Source: Lewinellaceae bacterium
GTDB lineage: Bacteria; Bacteroidota; Bacteroidia; Chitinophagales; Saprospiraceae
NCBI GenBank assembly: GCA_016713985.1
Contig: JADJOD010000011.1
Location: 161,048-225,047 of the forward strand
DNA: 64,000 bases
Reading direction: 5' to 3'
The position numbers and the translations under genes are program-made. Below the pieces are notes generated by a model, which was not told the origin of the DNA, ran no database searches, and saw nothing but the letters and a program-made list of their open reading frames with translations. This document shows, piece after piece, positions 36,927 to 45,069 of the stretch; position 1 is the first letter of the stretch, and the number at the start of each line of letters is the position of its first letter.

Positions 36927-37529
36927 ATGAAGAATTTCAGCGAAATACAGGCATTGCTCGACCGATACTGGGAAGCGGAAACATCGTTGGAAGAGGAACG
37001 CATGTTGAAAGAGTATTTCAATTCCGGGCAAATAGACGACCGTTTGCGCGCCTTTTTACCTTTGTTTCAATCCTTGAAAGCGGAACAACAGGTGGAATTT
37101 AAAAAAGCACGGGTTGTCGATATGCAACCCAGGCGATACGCCTGGCACGCCTGGACTGCTGCGGCCTCCCTCGCCTTGCTGCTGACCGCCGGATTTTGGT
37201 GGTGGACGGGCCACAGCGATACCGCCCCGGTAATATTGGTGCAACAAACGCCATCTTCCGGACAGACTCAGGCGCCCGCAACCGGCCAACCCCCTCAAAA
37301 AGTAATCGCTCAGGCAACTCCGGCGCCCCGGTCCATACGAAAACAACATCGGCCGGCAAAAAAAACAAACATTGATCCGGAAACGGAAAAAGCCATGGAA
37401 GAGATCAAGGCAGCATTGGCATTGGTATCCTCCAAAATCGGGAAAGGAAAACAAGAAGCCGCTAAAGGCTCCATCTACCTCGAAAACGTCGACAAACTTT
37501 TTAAAAAGAAACCGGGGACGGAAGGATAA
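36927..37529 (+). CDS. Probable anti-sigma factor, single membrane span
   Basis: 200 residues. The first ~60 (FSEIQALLDRYWEAETSLEE, FNSGQIDDRLRAFLPLFQSL) resemble the cytoplasmic, zinc-less anti-sigma start seen next to Bacteroidota ECF genes. One membrane segment lies near residues 75-92 (WTAAASLALLLTAGFWWW), then a Pro/Gln/Ala-rich linker and a Lys-rich tail. The role as anti-sigma is inferred from position directly behind the sigma gene and from topology. Confidence 0.7.
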   Translation: MKNFSEIQALLDRYWEAETSLEEERMLKEYFNSGQIDDRLRAFLPLFQSLKAEQQVEFKKARVVDMQPRRYAWHAWTAAASLALLLTAGFWWWTGHSDTAPVILVQQTPSSGQTQAPATGQPPQKVIAQATPAPRSIRKQHRPAKKTNIDPETEKAMEEIKAALALVSSKIGKGKQEAAKGSIYLENVDKLFKKKPGTEG

Positions 37530-37591
37530 CCCTTACCTCCACAACCATCATCAATCAATCAGTCACTATCATTCGGTAAATTTCAAAAGCT

Positions 37592-38119
37592 ATGAAAAAG
37601 ACCATTTTTTTTCTGCCCGTTTTCCTGTTGACCGCTTTTTTTGCGCAGGCACAAAACGATGCCATTACCCGTTTTTTTGAAAAATATATGGACGACGAAC
37701 GGTTTACGGTCGTTTATGTAGCCCCAAAAATGTTCCAACTGGTTTCCAAAATTGAAACCGACGACGAGGATTGGAACAAGGTGCGTGAAGTGGTGAAAGA
37801 CCTCGGCGGTCTGCGTGTACTGACAGCCGACAGCATTTCCGAAGGCCTGAGCATCTACAAAGACGCGCTCAGCCGGGTACCTGCCAATGAATACTCGGAA
37901 TTGCTGACCGTACGCGACGGAAAGGAGAATGTGCGCATCTGGACCAAAGACAGCGGAAACATCATCGAGGAACTGCTTTTGCTGGTGGGCTCTCCGGACG
38001 AATTCACCATGCTCAGTTTTACCGGCAAAATTGACCTCGATAAAATATCCGCGCTTTCCAAAACCCTCGATATCAAAGGCGCCGAACAACTGGACAAAAT
38101 CAAATCGCACAAAAACTAA
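37592..38119 (+). CDS. DUF4252 protein, exported
   Basis: 175 residues with a signal peptide (MKKTIFFLPVFLLTAFFAQAQ). The mature part is a complete DUF4252 domain: AITRFFEKYMDDERFTVVYV, APKMFQLV, LGGLRVLTAD, VRIWTKDSGNIIEELLLLVG and FTMLSFTGKIDLDKISALSK. Function unknown. In Bacteroidota these genes commonly sit behind an ECF sigma/anti-sigma pair, as here, and may be its output or sensor. Confidence 0.88.
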   Translation: MKKTIFFLPVFLLTAFFAQAQNDAITRFFEKYMDDERFTVVYVAPKMFQLVSKIETDDEDWNKVREVVKDLGGLRVLTADSISEGLSIYKDALSRVPANEYSELLTVRDGKENVRIWTKDSGNIIEELLLLVGSPDEFTMLSFTGKIDLDKISALSKTLDIKGAEQLDKIKSHKN

Positions 38120-38131
38120 TCGCCGTCGCTG

Positions 38132-38662
38132 ATGAAAACACTCTTTTTCTGCCTCTGCTTGCTCACAGGCCCGAGTTTGCTTCAGGCCCAGGATTACGGT
38201 CTGTACTGGAAGTATAAAGATTACGACGGCGTTTCACTTACCGTCCCTTCTTTTGCCATCGACATCGGTTCCTGGTTCGTGAAAGAAAAAACGGAACGTG
38301 TACTGCTTAGAAAAATAAATAAAGTACGGGTGATGTATTTTGAAAACGGCGATAACCCCGTGTCCGAGCGTGATTTGCGTAAATTCGAAAGAAAAGCAAA
38401 ACGGCGCCACCTGGACGACCTGATATTCGTCCGGAGCGGGAAAACCCGGGTGCGGGTGCTGGCAAAAGAACGCGGCAACGCTATTCGAAAAGTAGTGGTA
38501 CTGGTACAATCGCCCGAAGAATTTGCGATGTTCAGCATCAAAGGCCGGTTTCGTTGGGAAGACATCAACCGGGTGATCGAAAAATACGGAAAAGACGCAA
38601 AAAAGAAAGATGGCAAACCATTGGTGCCGCCTACAATCAAAGTTCCCGTTTCCAGGGTTTAA
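38132..38662 (+). CDS. Second DUF4252-like exported protein
   Basis: 176 residues, signal peptide MKTLFFCLCLLTGPSLLQAQ. The domain is more diverged than its neighbour: VSLTVPSFAIDIGSWFVKEK, KINKVRVMYFENGDNPV, LDDLIFVRSGKTRVRVLAKE, KVVVLVQSPEEFAMFSIKGR and FRWEDINRVIEKYG. It starts 12 bp after the first DUF4252 gene and closes the sigma operon; a bidirectional terminator follows. Function unknown. Confidence 0.8.
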   Translation: MKTLFFCLCLLTGPSLLQAQDYGLYWKYKDYDGVSLTVPSFAIDIGSWFVKEKTERVLLRKINKVRVMYFENGDNPVSERDLRKFERKAKRRHLDDLIFVRSGKTRVRVLAKERGNAIRKVVVLVQSPEEFAMFSIKGRFRWEDINRVIEKYGKDAKKKDGKPLVPPTIKVPVSRV

Positions 38663-38679
38663 AACATACAGAAACTAAA

Positions 38680-38711
38680 AAAGCGGCCGGGCCATTTGAC
38701 CCGGCCGCTTT
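38680..38711. terminator. Bidirectional terminator between the DUF4252 operon and the TraR/DksA gene
   Basis: Perfect 12-bp stem AAAGCGGCCGGG / CCCGGCCGCTTT with loop CCATTTGA, A-rich on the left and T-containing on the right. Confidence 0.85.
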
Positions 38712-38730
38712 CCTTTGTTCTGCGGTCATT

Positions 38731-39321
38731 TTATTCTTCGTCGTCATCAAACTTCCTGTTGTTGTAGCCGGCATCCTCCATTGTTTCGTTGTCTACCTCC
38801 CACTCGTCGCCGCCTCCGCGGGCAGGGCGTTTGGTATTCGGCAGCCTGACCTTGTCTCCGATCGGTTTTCCGGCCGGCCGGTCCATATCTTCCACAGGTG
38901 TAAAAGTATCGCCACCGGAAGACTCGGAAAGGTGTTCCCTTCCGGAGTTTGCGATGTTTTTACCGTCGATACTTTTAGTGGCATGCGGCACCAGACGGAG
39001 CCGGTTTTTGTCAATCAAAGCGCCTGTAACGATACAAATACCGTAGGTTTTATTTTGAATGCGGAGCAGGGCATTTCTAAGGTCCTGCACATGGCGCTGC
39101 TGGCGGGTAAGCATACGTTGCAACATTTCGAGGTCCGTGTGAGCCGTCGAATCGTCGTACCAATCGCCTCCCTGCTGGTTAAATCCGTTTTCGTTCAGGT
39201 CATCGATTTGTTGCTGCGTAGTGTTCAACTCTTCCTGAGCCTGAGCGAGTTTATCGTCAATAATGGCTTTGAATTCCTGGAGCTCTTCATCACTATACCG
39301 CACTTTCGGTTCATTAGACAT
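38731..39321 (-). CDS. TraR/DksA-family transcription-factor-like protein, zinc site degenerate
   Basis: 196 residues. A coiled-coil hairpin (YSDEELQEFKAIIDDKLAQA, EELNTTQQQIDDLNENG, HTDLEMLQRMLTRQQRHVQD) is followed by the DksA core YGICIVTGALIDKNRLRLVP and HATKSI. Where DksA has four Cys, only one remains (CIVTG), the usual state in Bacteroidota homologues, so zinc binding is unlikely. DksA acts in the secondary channel of RNA polymerase in the stringent response. A long acidic, low-complexity tail (DDDEE) is added. Confidence 0.85.
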   Translation of the reverse strand: MSNEPKVRYSDEELQEFKAIIDDKLAQAQEELNTTQQQIDDLNENGFNQQGGDWYDDSTAHTDLEMLQRMLTRQQRHVQDLRNALLRIQNKTYGICIVTGALIDKNRLRLVPHATKSIDGKNIANSGREHLSESSGGDTFTPVEDMDRPAGKPIGDKVRLPNTKRPARGGGDEWEVDNETMEDAGYNNRKFDDDEE

Positions 39322-39376
39322 AGTCGAGGTCAGTTTTTATGAACGTGAGTATTGAAATGGGATTCTGTTCGGGGGG

Positions 39377-39384
39377 CAAAATTA
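39377..39384 (-). promoter_or_regulatory. -7 promoter box (TAATTTTG) of the TraR/DksA gene
   Basis: Exact TAnnTTTG on the reverse strand, 55 nt before the ATG. Confidence 0.5.
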
Positions 39385-39544
39385 GGTCAAAAAAAACTTT
39401 GCCGCTCAAGTGAATTCAAAAAATTAATGTGGCGACAACTCAATTTTTAAAAAAAATCGTTTTTGCCGCATTTTTTTCTTTTGGAAATCAACTGCTTAGC
39501 ATAAATGGCACTTCTTAGGCAGGATATGAAAGCGGGAATTTGGC

Positions 39545-39552
39545 TACCTTTG
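39545..39552 (+). promoter_or_regulatory. -7 promoter box (TACCTTTG) of the second E1 gene
   Basis: Exact TAnnTTTG, 24 nt before the ATG at 39577. Confidence 0.55.
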
Positions 39553-39576
39553 CCCCCGGATTTTCCCTGACTGAAT

Positions 39577-41997
39577 ATGATTGAAACTAAAACGCCACGT
39601 ATTAAACCCCCGTCCAAACCGTCCATGAAACAGTCACCACAAGTCATGGATTCCTACCGCAATGAAGTGCTGAACGACTTCCGGATCTGTTGCCTGAGCC
39701 GGGAAGCAAGTGTAATCGCCCGAAAGGAAGTATTGACCGGAAAGGCCAATTTCGGCATTATCGGCGACGGAAAAGAAGTGGCGCAGGTAGCCCTGGCGAA
39801 AGCCTGGCGGAAAGGAGATTTTCGATCCGGGTATTACAGGGACCAAACCCTCCTCCTGGCGCTCAATCTGATCTCGCTGGACGAGTTTTTCGCCCAACTA
39901 TACGGAGACCCCTACAACGACCCGCTTTCGGGCGGGCGCCAGATGAATTGTCATTTTGCAACCCCTTTTATCGACGCCGATGGGAATTTTCTCGATCTGA
40001 AAAACCGGTTCAATATCACGGCGGACATTTCGCCAACCGCCGGGCAAATGGCGCGTGGGCTCGGACTCGCTTTTGCATCAAAAAAGTTTCGTGAAAACCC
40101 TGATTTGTGCGGCAATTTGTCCGAAAACGGCAACGAAGTGGCCTTTGTAACGATCGGCGATGCCTCTACTTCGGAAGGTTCGTTTTGGGAAACAGTGAAC
40201 GCCGCCGGAGTGCTTCAGGTGCCGCTCGCGATTTGCATCTGGGACGATGGATATGGGATCAGTGTTCCACAAAGTTATCAGACTACTAAAGAAAATATTT
40301 CCGAACTTTTGGAAGGTTTTAGGGCCCGTGGCGGCAAAGACGAGCCGGGTATAGATATTTATACGTTAAAAGCATGGGATTACCCCGGGCTTTGTCAGGT
40401 TTACCGGGATGGTGTGGATGGTATGAGAAGTACACATCGCCCTGCCATATTTCACATTGAGGAAGTGACCCAGCAATTGGGGCACTCCACTTCCGGCGAC
40501 CACCGTCGGTACAAGAGCCCGGAACGCCTGGCGTTTGAAGAGGAATTCGACTGCAATCGCAGGATGGCCGAATGGATGCTTGACAGCGGCCTTGCTACGG
40601 CCGGAGAAATTGAACAGATCAAAATTGAAGCAAAACGGGAAGCGACAGAAGCGGCCCAGCGCGCATACCGGGCATATCACGATAAAGTAAAAGAACTGAA
40701 GGGAGAACTGGTTGATATCCTCCGTTCCCTGAAGAATGACCAGTCCGATGGCTCGGATCTTGGCGATCAACTGGACGAACTGGAAAAAAAACGCGAGCCG
40801 TTGCGTTATGAATTGTTACAAACCGCCCGGCGCGCCCGTTATGCCCTGAAAAATGAAGGCCAACCGGAAAGTCAATCGCTGAATAATTTCATCGGAGCCG
40901 AAACAAAGGAAGGGAAGCGTATATATTCCGATCACCTGGTAAGCGAAACGCCCCAATCTCCACTCAGAGCGCCCGTTGTCCCGCCGGTTTATTCGGAAAA
41001 CGCTCCTTTGAAGGACGGATATGAGATATTAAATGCCTGTTTTGATAAAAATTTTGAAAAATACCCGGCATTGTTTGCTTTTGGAGAAGACGTCGGAAAA
41101 ATTGGCGACGTCAATCAGGGACTGCGGGGTATGCAACAGAAATACGGCGAAGAACGTGTATTCGACACAGGTATCCGGGAATGGACCATTATGGGCCAGG
41201 CCATTGGCCTGGCCATGCGGGGTTTGCGCCCAATCGCCGAAATCCAGTACCTCGATTACCTGTTGTACGGGCTTTCCCCGCTCTCCGACGACTTGTGTAC
41301 AGTCCGCTGGCGCTCGAATAATATGCAGGCCGCGCCGGCCATCATACGCACACGCGGGCACAGGCTGGTAGGTGTATGGCACGCCGGTTCGCCGATGGGC
41401 ATGATGCTGGGTTCGCTGCGGGGCATGCATTTATGTGTGCCGCGGAACATGACACGGGCCGCCGGCATGTATAACACACTGTTGCGGGGCGACGATCCGG
41501 CCATTGTTGTGGAAGTGCTCAACGCCTATCGCTTTAAAGAACGTTTGCCGGATAATATCGGCGATTTTACGGTGCCGCTTGGCATTCCGGAGGTGCTTCG
41601 GCCGGGTACCGACATAACGATGGTCACCTACGGCGCCTGCGTCAGAATTGCCGAAGACGCTTGTGAACTATTGAAAGGGAAAGGGATTTCGGTAGAACTA
41701 ATTGATATACAGACGCTTTTGCCGTTTGATTTGTCAAACACCTGTATAGAAAGTTTGAAAAAAACCAATCGGGTCATTTTTCTCGACGAAGATTTTGAAG
41801 GAGGTGCATCCGCTTATCTGCTTCAACAGGTACTGGAAAAACAAGGCGGTTACCGATACCTTGACGCTCAACCCGTGACTTTGTTCTCCAAACCACACCG
41901 CACTGCCTATGGTCAGGACGGCGACTACCATTCCAAACCTCAGGTGGAGGATGTAGTGGATGCTGCCCTGCAGATCATGCGCGAGTCCGGTTGGTAA
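39577..41997 (+). CDS. Fused alpha/beta 2-oxoacid dehydrogenase E1 component (intact)
   Basis: 806 residues, intact. The alpha half (to about 330) has REASVIARKEVLTGKANFGI, SGGRQMNCHF, TADISPTAGQMARGLGLAFA and the ThDP motif GDASTSEGSFWETVNAAGVL. A charged helical linker of ~100 residues (EIEQIKIEAKREATEAAQRA) follows. The beta half (about 490 on) has FAFGEDVGKIGDVNQGLRGM, VFDTGIREWTIMGQAIGLAM, IAEIQYLDYLLYGLSPLSDD and the transketolase C-terminal domain. It decarboxylates a 2-oxoacid and passes the acyl group to E2 lipoyl; no E2 or E3 gene is near. The long linker and low similarity to the 25-27 kb homologue suggest a different substrate. Confidence 0.9.
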   Translation: MIETKTPRIKPPSKPSMKQSPQVMDSYRNEVLNDFRICCLSREASVIARKEVLTGKANFGIIGDGKEVAQVALAKAWRKGDFRSGYYRDQTLLLALNLISLDEFFAQLYGDPYNDPLSGGRQMNCHFATPFIDADGNFLDLKNRFNITADISPTAGQMARGLGLAFASKKFRENPDLCGNLSENGNEVAFVTIGDASTSEGSFWETVNAAGVLQVPLAICIWDDGYGISVPQSYQTTKENISELLEGFRARGGKDEPGIDIYTLKAWDYPGLCQVYRDGVDGMRSTHRPAIFHIEEVTQQLGHSTSGDHRRYKSPERLAFEEEFDCNRRMAEWMLDSGLATAGEIEQIKIEAKREATEAAQRAYRAYHDKVKELKGELVDILRSLKNDQSDGSDLGDQLDELEKKREPLRYELLQTARRARYALKNEGQPESQSLNNFIGAETKEGKRIYSDHLVSETPQSPLRAPVVPPVYSENAPLKDGYEILNACFDKNFEKYPALFAFGEDVGKIGDVNQGLRGMQQKYGEERVFDTGIREWTIMGQAIGLAMRGLRPIAEIQYLDYLLYGLSPLSDDLCTVRWRSNNMQAAPAIIRTRGHRLVGVWHAGSPMGMMLGSLRGMHLCVPRNMTRAAGMYNTLLRGDDPAIVVEVLNAYRFKERLPDNIGDFTVPLGIPEVLRPGTDITMVTYGACVRIAEDACELLKGKGISVELIDIQTLLPFDLSNTCIESLKKTNRVIFLDEDFEGGASAYLLQQVLEKQGGYRYLDAQPVTLFSKPHRTAYGQDGDYHSKPQVEDVVDAALQIMRESGW

Positions 41998-42104
41998 GTT
42001 AATTTGCCGGGAAAATCTCCTACCCCGCTTCGTGTATTTTTAGCCAATTACGATACAATCGTTCGTTAAATGGGTGCAAATCCGTAATGGTTTTGCCACG
42101 TCCG

Positions 42105-42112
42105 TAATTTTG
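42105..42112 (+). promoter_or_regulatory. Possible -7 box (TAATTTTG) for the small Cys protein gene
   Basis: Exact TAnnTTTG, 122 nt before the ATG at 42235. The gap 41998-42234 otherwise shows no gene; TCCGTAAT occurs twice (42081 and 42101). Confidence 0.35.
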
Positions 42113-42234
42113 GAACAGTTCTTGCCGAATACTTTAATTATCATACCGCTTCCTTATATATCGGGTCCGTTGCCTTGTTGTATCGCGCGGCTCATTTAAT
42201 CCATCCGATTTCGTAGTTTTTTAATTCGTAAACT

Positions 42235-42684
42235 ATGTCTAACATCTCATCCACCGATTATCGTCCCGAATTGGGCACGAGATCCTCTCTGCCTTCAGCC
42301 CTTCGCGGCACTCACACACAACTTATCCGTTGCGATATCGTATTCGGCATGCCCAGTCAGGATTGCCGCGGCACCGGAATATGTAAACTCACCAGCGATC
42401 TGGATCAACCGCCAGGCATGAAAAAGGAGTGCCGTCAAACGGTCGCCTTCGCTGCCAGGTCTGCCGAAGCAGGTAAAATCACCTTGTTATTTTTCCGCGA
42501 ATTGCTCTGCATTGATCTTTTTCGCAGACAATTCAGGAACGGCGTTTTCGAAATGCCCGAATCCTGCCCCTTGCCCGGCCTGCTTGCAGAGCAATTGGGG
42601 GTTTCCGGCAAAACGTTGTTACCCGGAAAATATACCATCACAGCAGACGGCAACTGTTTAACAGTCGCCATCTGCTGCGGATAA
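42235..42684 (+). CDS. Small Cys-containing protein of unknown function
   Basis: 149 residues, no signal peptide or membrane segment. I do not recognise the family. The centre has RCDIVFGMPSQDCRGTGICK (about residues 32-51), a dense Cys/Gly motif, then ECRQTVAFAARSAEAGKITL, FFRELLCIDLFRRQFRNGVF, and MPESCPLPGLLAEQLGV; it ends NCLTVAICCG. Eight Cys in 149 residues is high for a cytoplasmic protein and suggests metal or cluster binding, but no standard motif matches. It converges on the OPT transporter gene with 8 bp between. Confidence 0.65.
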   Translation: MSNISSTDYRPELGTRSSLPSALRGTHTQLIRCDIVFGMPSQDCRGTGICKLTSDLDQPPGMKKECRQTVAFAARSAEAGKITLLFFRELLCIDLFRRQFRNGVFEMPESCPLPGLLAEQLGVSGKTLLPGKYTITADGNCLTVAICCG

Positions 42685-42692
42685 ATTTCAAA

Positions 42693-44744
42693 TTACTTTT
42701 TTCTGGCGGCCTTCACTAAAAAGAAGGCGAGTGCGGCAAAACAAAGAACGCCGAGCATATGATAACCACCTTCACCGAGTGCGGTTGTCAGGCTGTGTTC
42801 GATGCTAAAGGAATTGATCGCATTGGCTGTAACGTCGAATGCCTGAAACAGGGCTACGATAACACCGGCCAATGCGCCTCCGGCTACGAGGCCTGTGGCG
42901 AACAAACTTCCTTTTCCAAGTTCTGCGTCTTCGGTTTCTTCTCCTTTCCGGGTGGCCATCCAATCGGTCAATCCCTTTAACGCACCGCCGATCCAGATGG
43001 GCAGGGTAGTGGATAAAGGCAGGTAAAGGCCCACGGCAAAAGAAAGTGATTTGACGTTGCACAATTCCATGGTGACGGCCACCATTACTCCGACGAGCAC
43101 AAACTGCCAATCGAGGTTAAAGGACAAAAGGCCTTTGATGAGTGTTGCCATCAGGGTAGCCTGCGGCGCGTTGAATTTTTCCCCGATAGCATGTTCGATG
43201 CCTTGTGCGCGCAACTCCGCACTGGGGTTGTCGAGTATCAACACGGTCAGGCCAATTACCAGCGAGGACACCACCACGCCGATAAACAGCGCCAATTGTT
43301 GGTATTTGGGCGTCGCACCAACGATATAACCCGTTTTCAGGTCCTGGGAAGTGGCTCCGGCGTTTGCCGCGGCAATACAAATCATACTGCCCACGACCAG
43401 CGCCATCGGTTCGAAAACTTTCCCCGTCCAGCCGACGCCGATAAATACGAGGGCTGTACCCATGATCGTTGCGATCGTCATGCCTGAAATCGGGTTGTTG
43501 CTGCTTCCTATGATACCGACAATACGACTCGAAACCGTAACAAAAAAGAACCCGAAAATGATTACCAGAACACCGATCAGGAGTTTGCTCAAAAAACTGT
43601 CTCCCGGAACGTTTGGCAAAACGGCCATCAGAATAATCAGCGCGAGACTGCCGATGGCTACTACTTTGATAGACAGGTCGTTCTCCGTACGGACCACCAC
43701 TTTCGTGCCGCTGCGGTCGCGCAACTGGGCATAACTCTCCTTGAAGGAAGAGATGATGGTCGGCATCGTTTTGATCAACGTGATAAACCCTGCCCCCGCA
43801 ACAGCGCCCGCACCGATTTGCCGGACATAAGCGCGGTAAACCGCCTCGGAAAGGTTGGTAAAGGTATGTAGTGAAGGATCCCAGCCGTACCGGTAACCGA
43901 CGATATTCCCGGTTTGCATGTCATAGATATTGAGCAAATCGAGTTTGACCAGCTGCGCTGCGATGGTATCCGGCGGCACAAGTGTAGCCAGCAGGGGAAT
44001 AAGACCCAGCCAGGCCAATACACCACCCGCCACCAAAACACCGGCAATACGGGGGCCGATAATATAACCCACACCGAGGTATTCAGGAGTAATCTCGCCG
44101 CTGACCACAGCAGCCGGCAGATACTTGTTGGCTATACCGCTGGCCCATTTTGGCACCTCTGCGATAACGTGGAAAACGCGTTGCAACAGGGCATAACCCA
44201 GCGCAAATCCCAGGCCCTGGTAGGCCGTTTTGGCAAAATCGCCTCCTTTTTCTCCGGCAATCAGCACCTGGGCGCAGGCAGTTCCTTCCGGGTACGGCAA
44301 ATTGCCGTGTTCTTTAACAATCAGAGAACGCCGGAGTGGAATCATCATCAACACCCCCAAAATACCGCCGAATACAGCCAGCATCAGGATGGTCCAGTAG
44401 TTGAAAAAACCCTTTCCGATGCCGTCACTCAGGAATAAAAAAGCGGGAAGGGTAAATACCACCCCTGCAGCGACCGATTCACCGGCCGATCCGGCCGTTT
44501 GAATGATGTTGTTTTCCAGAATGGTGGTTTGCAAAAAACGCCGCCCCAGGGAAATCGCCAGCACGGCAATGGGAATAGAAGCGGACACCGTCAAACCTGC
44601 CTTGAGTGCAAGGTAGACCGTCGCTGCGCCGAAAAGAATGCCGAAAGCGGCCCCCAGCAAAATAGCGCGAAGGGTGAACTCTTTTACCGAAGTGTCCCCC
44701 GGTGCGATATAGGGTTTGAATTGAGAGGGTTCTGGTTGTTCCAT
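42693..44744 (-). CDS. OPT-family oligopeptide transporter
   Basis: 683 residues with about 16 membrane segments. Family pattern: FTLRAILLGAAFGILFGAAT near residue 21, YLALKAGLTVSASIPIAVLA, NNIIQTAGSAGESVAAGVVF near 78, LPYPEGTACAQVLIAGEKGG, then SSNNPISGMTIATIMGTALV and a C-terminal YLPLSTTLPIWIGGALKGLT. OPT proteins import small peptides or metal chelates using the proton gradient. The start at 44744 is well supported; a -7 box lies 93 nt upstream. Confidence 0.93.
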   Translation of the reverse strand: MEQPEPSQFKPYIAPGDTSVKEFTLRAILLGAAFGILFGAATVYLALKAGLTVSASIPIAVLAISLGRRFLQTTILENNIIQTAGSAGESVAAGVVFTLPAFLFLSDGIGKGFFNYWTILMLAVFGGILGVLMMIPLRRSLIVKEHGNLPYPEGTACAQVLIAGEKGGDFAKTAYQGLGFALGYALLQRVFHVIAEVPKWASGIANKYLPAAVVSGEITPEYLGVGYIIGPRIAGVLVAGGVLAWLGLIPLLATLVPPDTIAAQLVKLDLLNIYDMQTGNIVGYRYGWDPSLHTFTNLSEAVYRAYVRQIGAGAVAGAGFITLIKTMPTIISSFKESYAQLRDRSGTKVVVRTENDLSIKVVAIGSLALIILMAVLPNVPGDSFLSKLLIGVLVIIFGFFFVTVSSRIVGIIGSSNNPISGMTIATIMGTALVFIGVGWTGKVFEPMALVVGSMICIAAANAGATSQDLKTGYIVGATPKYQQLALFIGVVVSSLVIGLTVLILDNPSAELRAQGIEHAIGEKFNAPQATLMATLIKGLLSFNLDWQFVLVGVMVAVTMELCNVKSLSFAVGLYLPLSTTLPIWIGGALKGLTDWMATRKGEETEDAELGKGSLFATGLVAGGALAGVIVALFQAFDVTANAINSFSIEHSLTTALGEGGYHMLGVLCFAALAFFLVKAARKK

Positions 44745-44837
44745 GATTTGTTGCGCTAAATTATGGTGATCAGTATGGTTCCGGATTCCGGGATCTCACG
44801 GCGAAAGGTATATAATTTTGATTTTTAAGCAAGTGGA

Positions 44838-44845
44838 CAAAATTA
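44838..44845 (-). promoter_or_regulatory. -7 promoter box (TAATTTTG) of the OPT gene
   Basis: Exact TAnnTTTG on the reverse strand, 93 nt before the ATG. Confidence 0.4.
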
Positions 44846-45041
44846 ACGCTCATAATTTTCTTCGGAAATTCGGAGAAGGATTCATCTTGACGGAAAGAAT
44901 TTACGCCCTAACTACTTATCCAACCCAAATGTCATCGCCTGCGTCAATGTTAAACTTTGAGGTGGAAGCCCGGATTCTTTATTTTCGGGCGTTTAGCGCG
45001 TGCAAAAATGTTGAATCGTATATCCGCAACGGCAAATCGCC

Positions 45042-45049
45042 TACATTTG
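45042..45049 (+). promoter_or_regulatory. -7 promoter box (TACATTTG) of porP-like gene
   Basis: Exact TAnnTTTG, 20 nt before the ATG at 45070; it supports that start over the longer frame from 44818. Confidence 0.6.
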
Positions 45050-45069
45050 CCCAAAATTTTCCCAACAGC

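Larger units (their letters stand above)
44745..45069. other. Divergent intergenic region between OPT and PorP genes
   Basis: 325 bp holding a reverse -7 box (44838) towards the OPT gene, a forward TAATTTTG at 44813-44820 of doubtful meaning, and the forward TACATTTG at 45042 of PorP. The open frame running through it from 44818 has no recognisable protein. A short stem GCCCG/CGGGC lies near 44968-44990. Confidence 0.5.

Noticed and set aside
41998..42234. Possible riboswitch or small RNA upstream of the small Cys protein
   Set aside because: A long leader is possible but no stable conserved fold could be recognised by eye.
44818..45069. N-terminal extension of PorP (84 codons)
   Set aside because: The -7 box at 45042 and the signal peptide at 45070 place the true start there.
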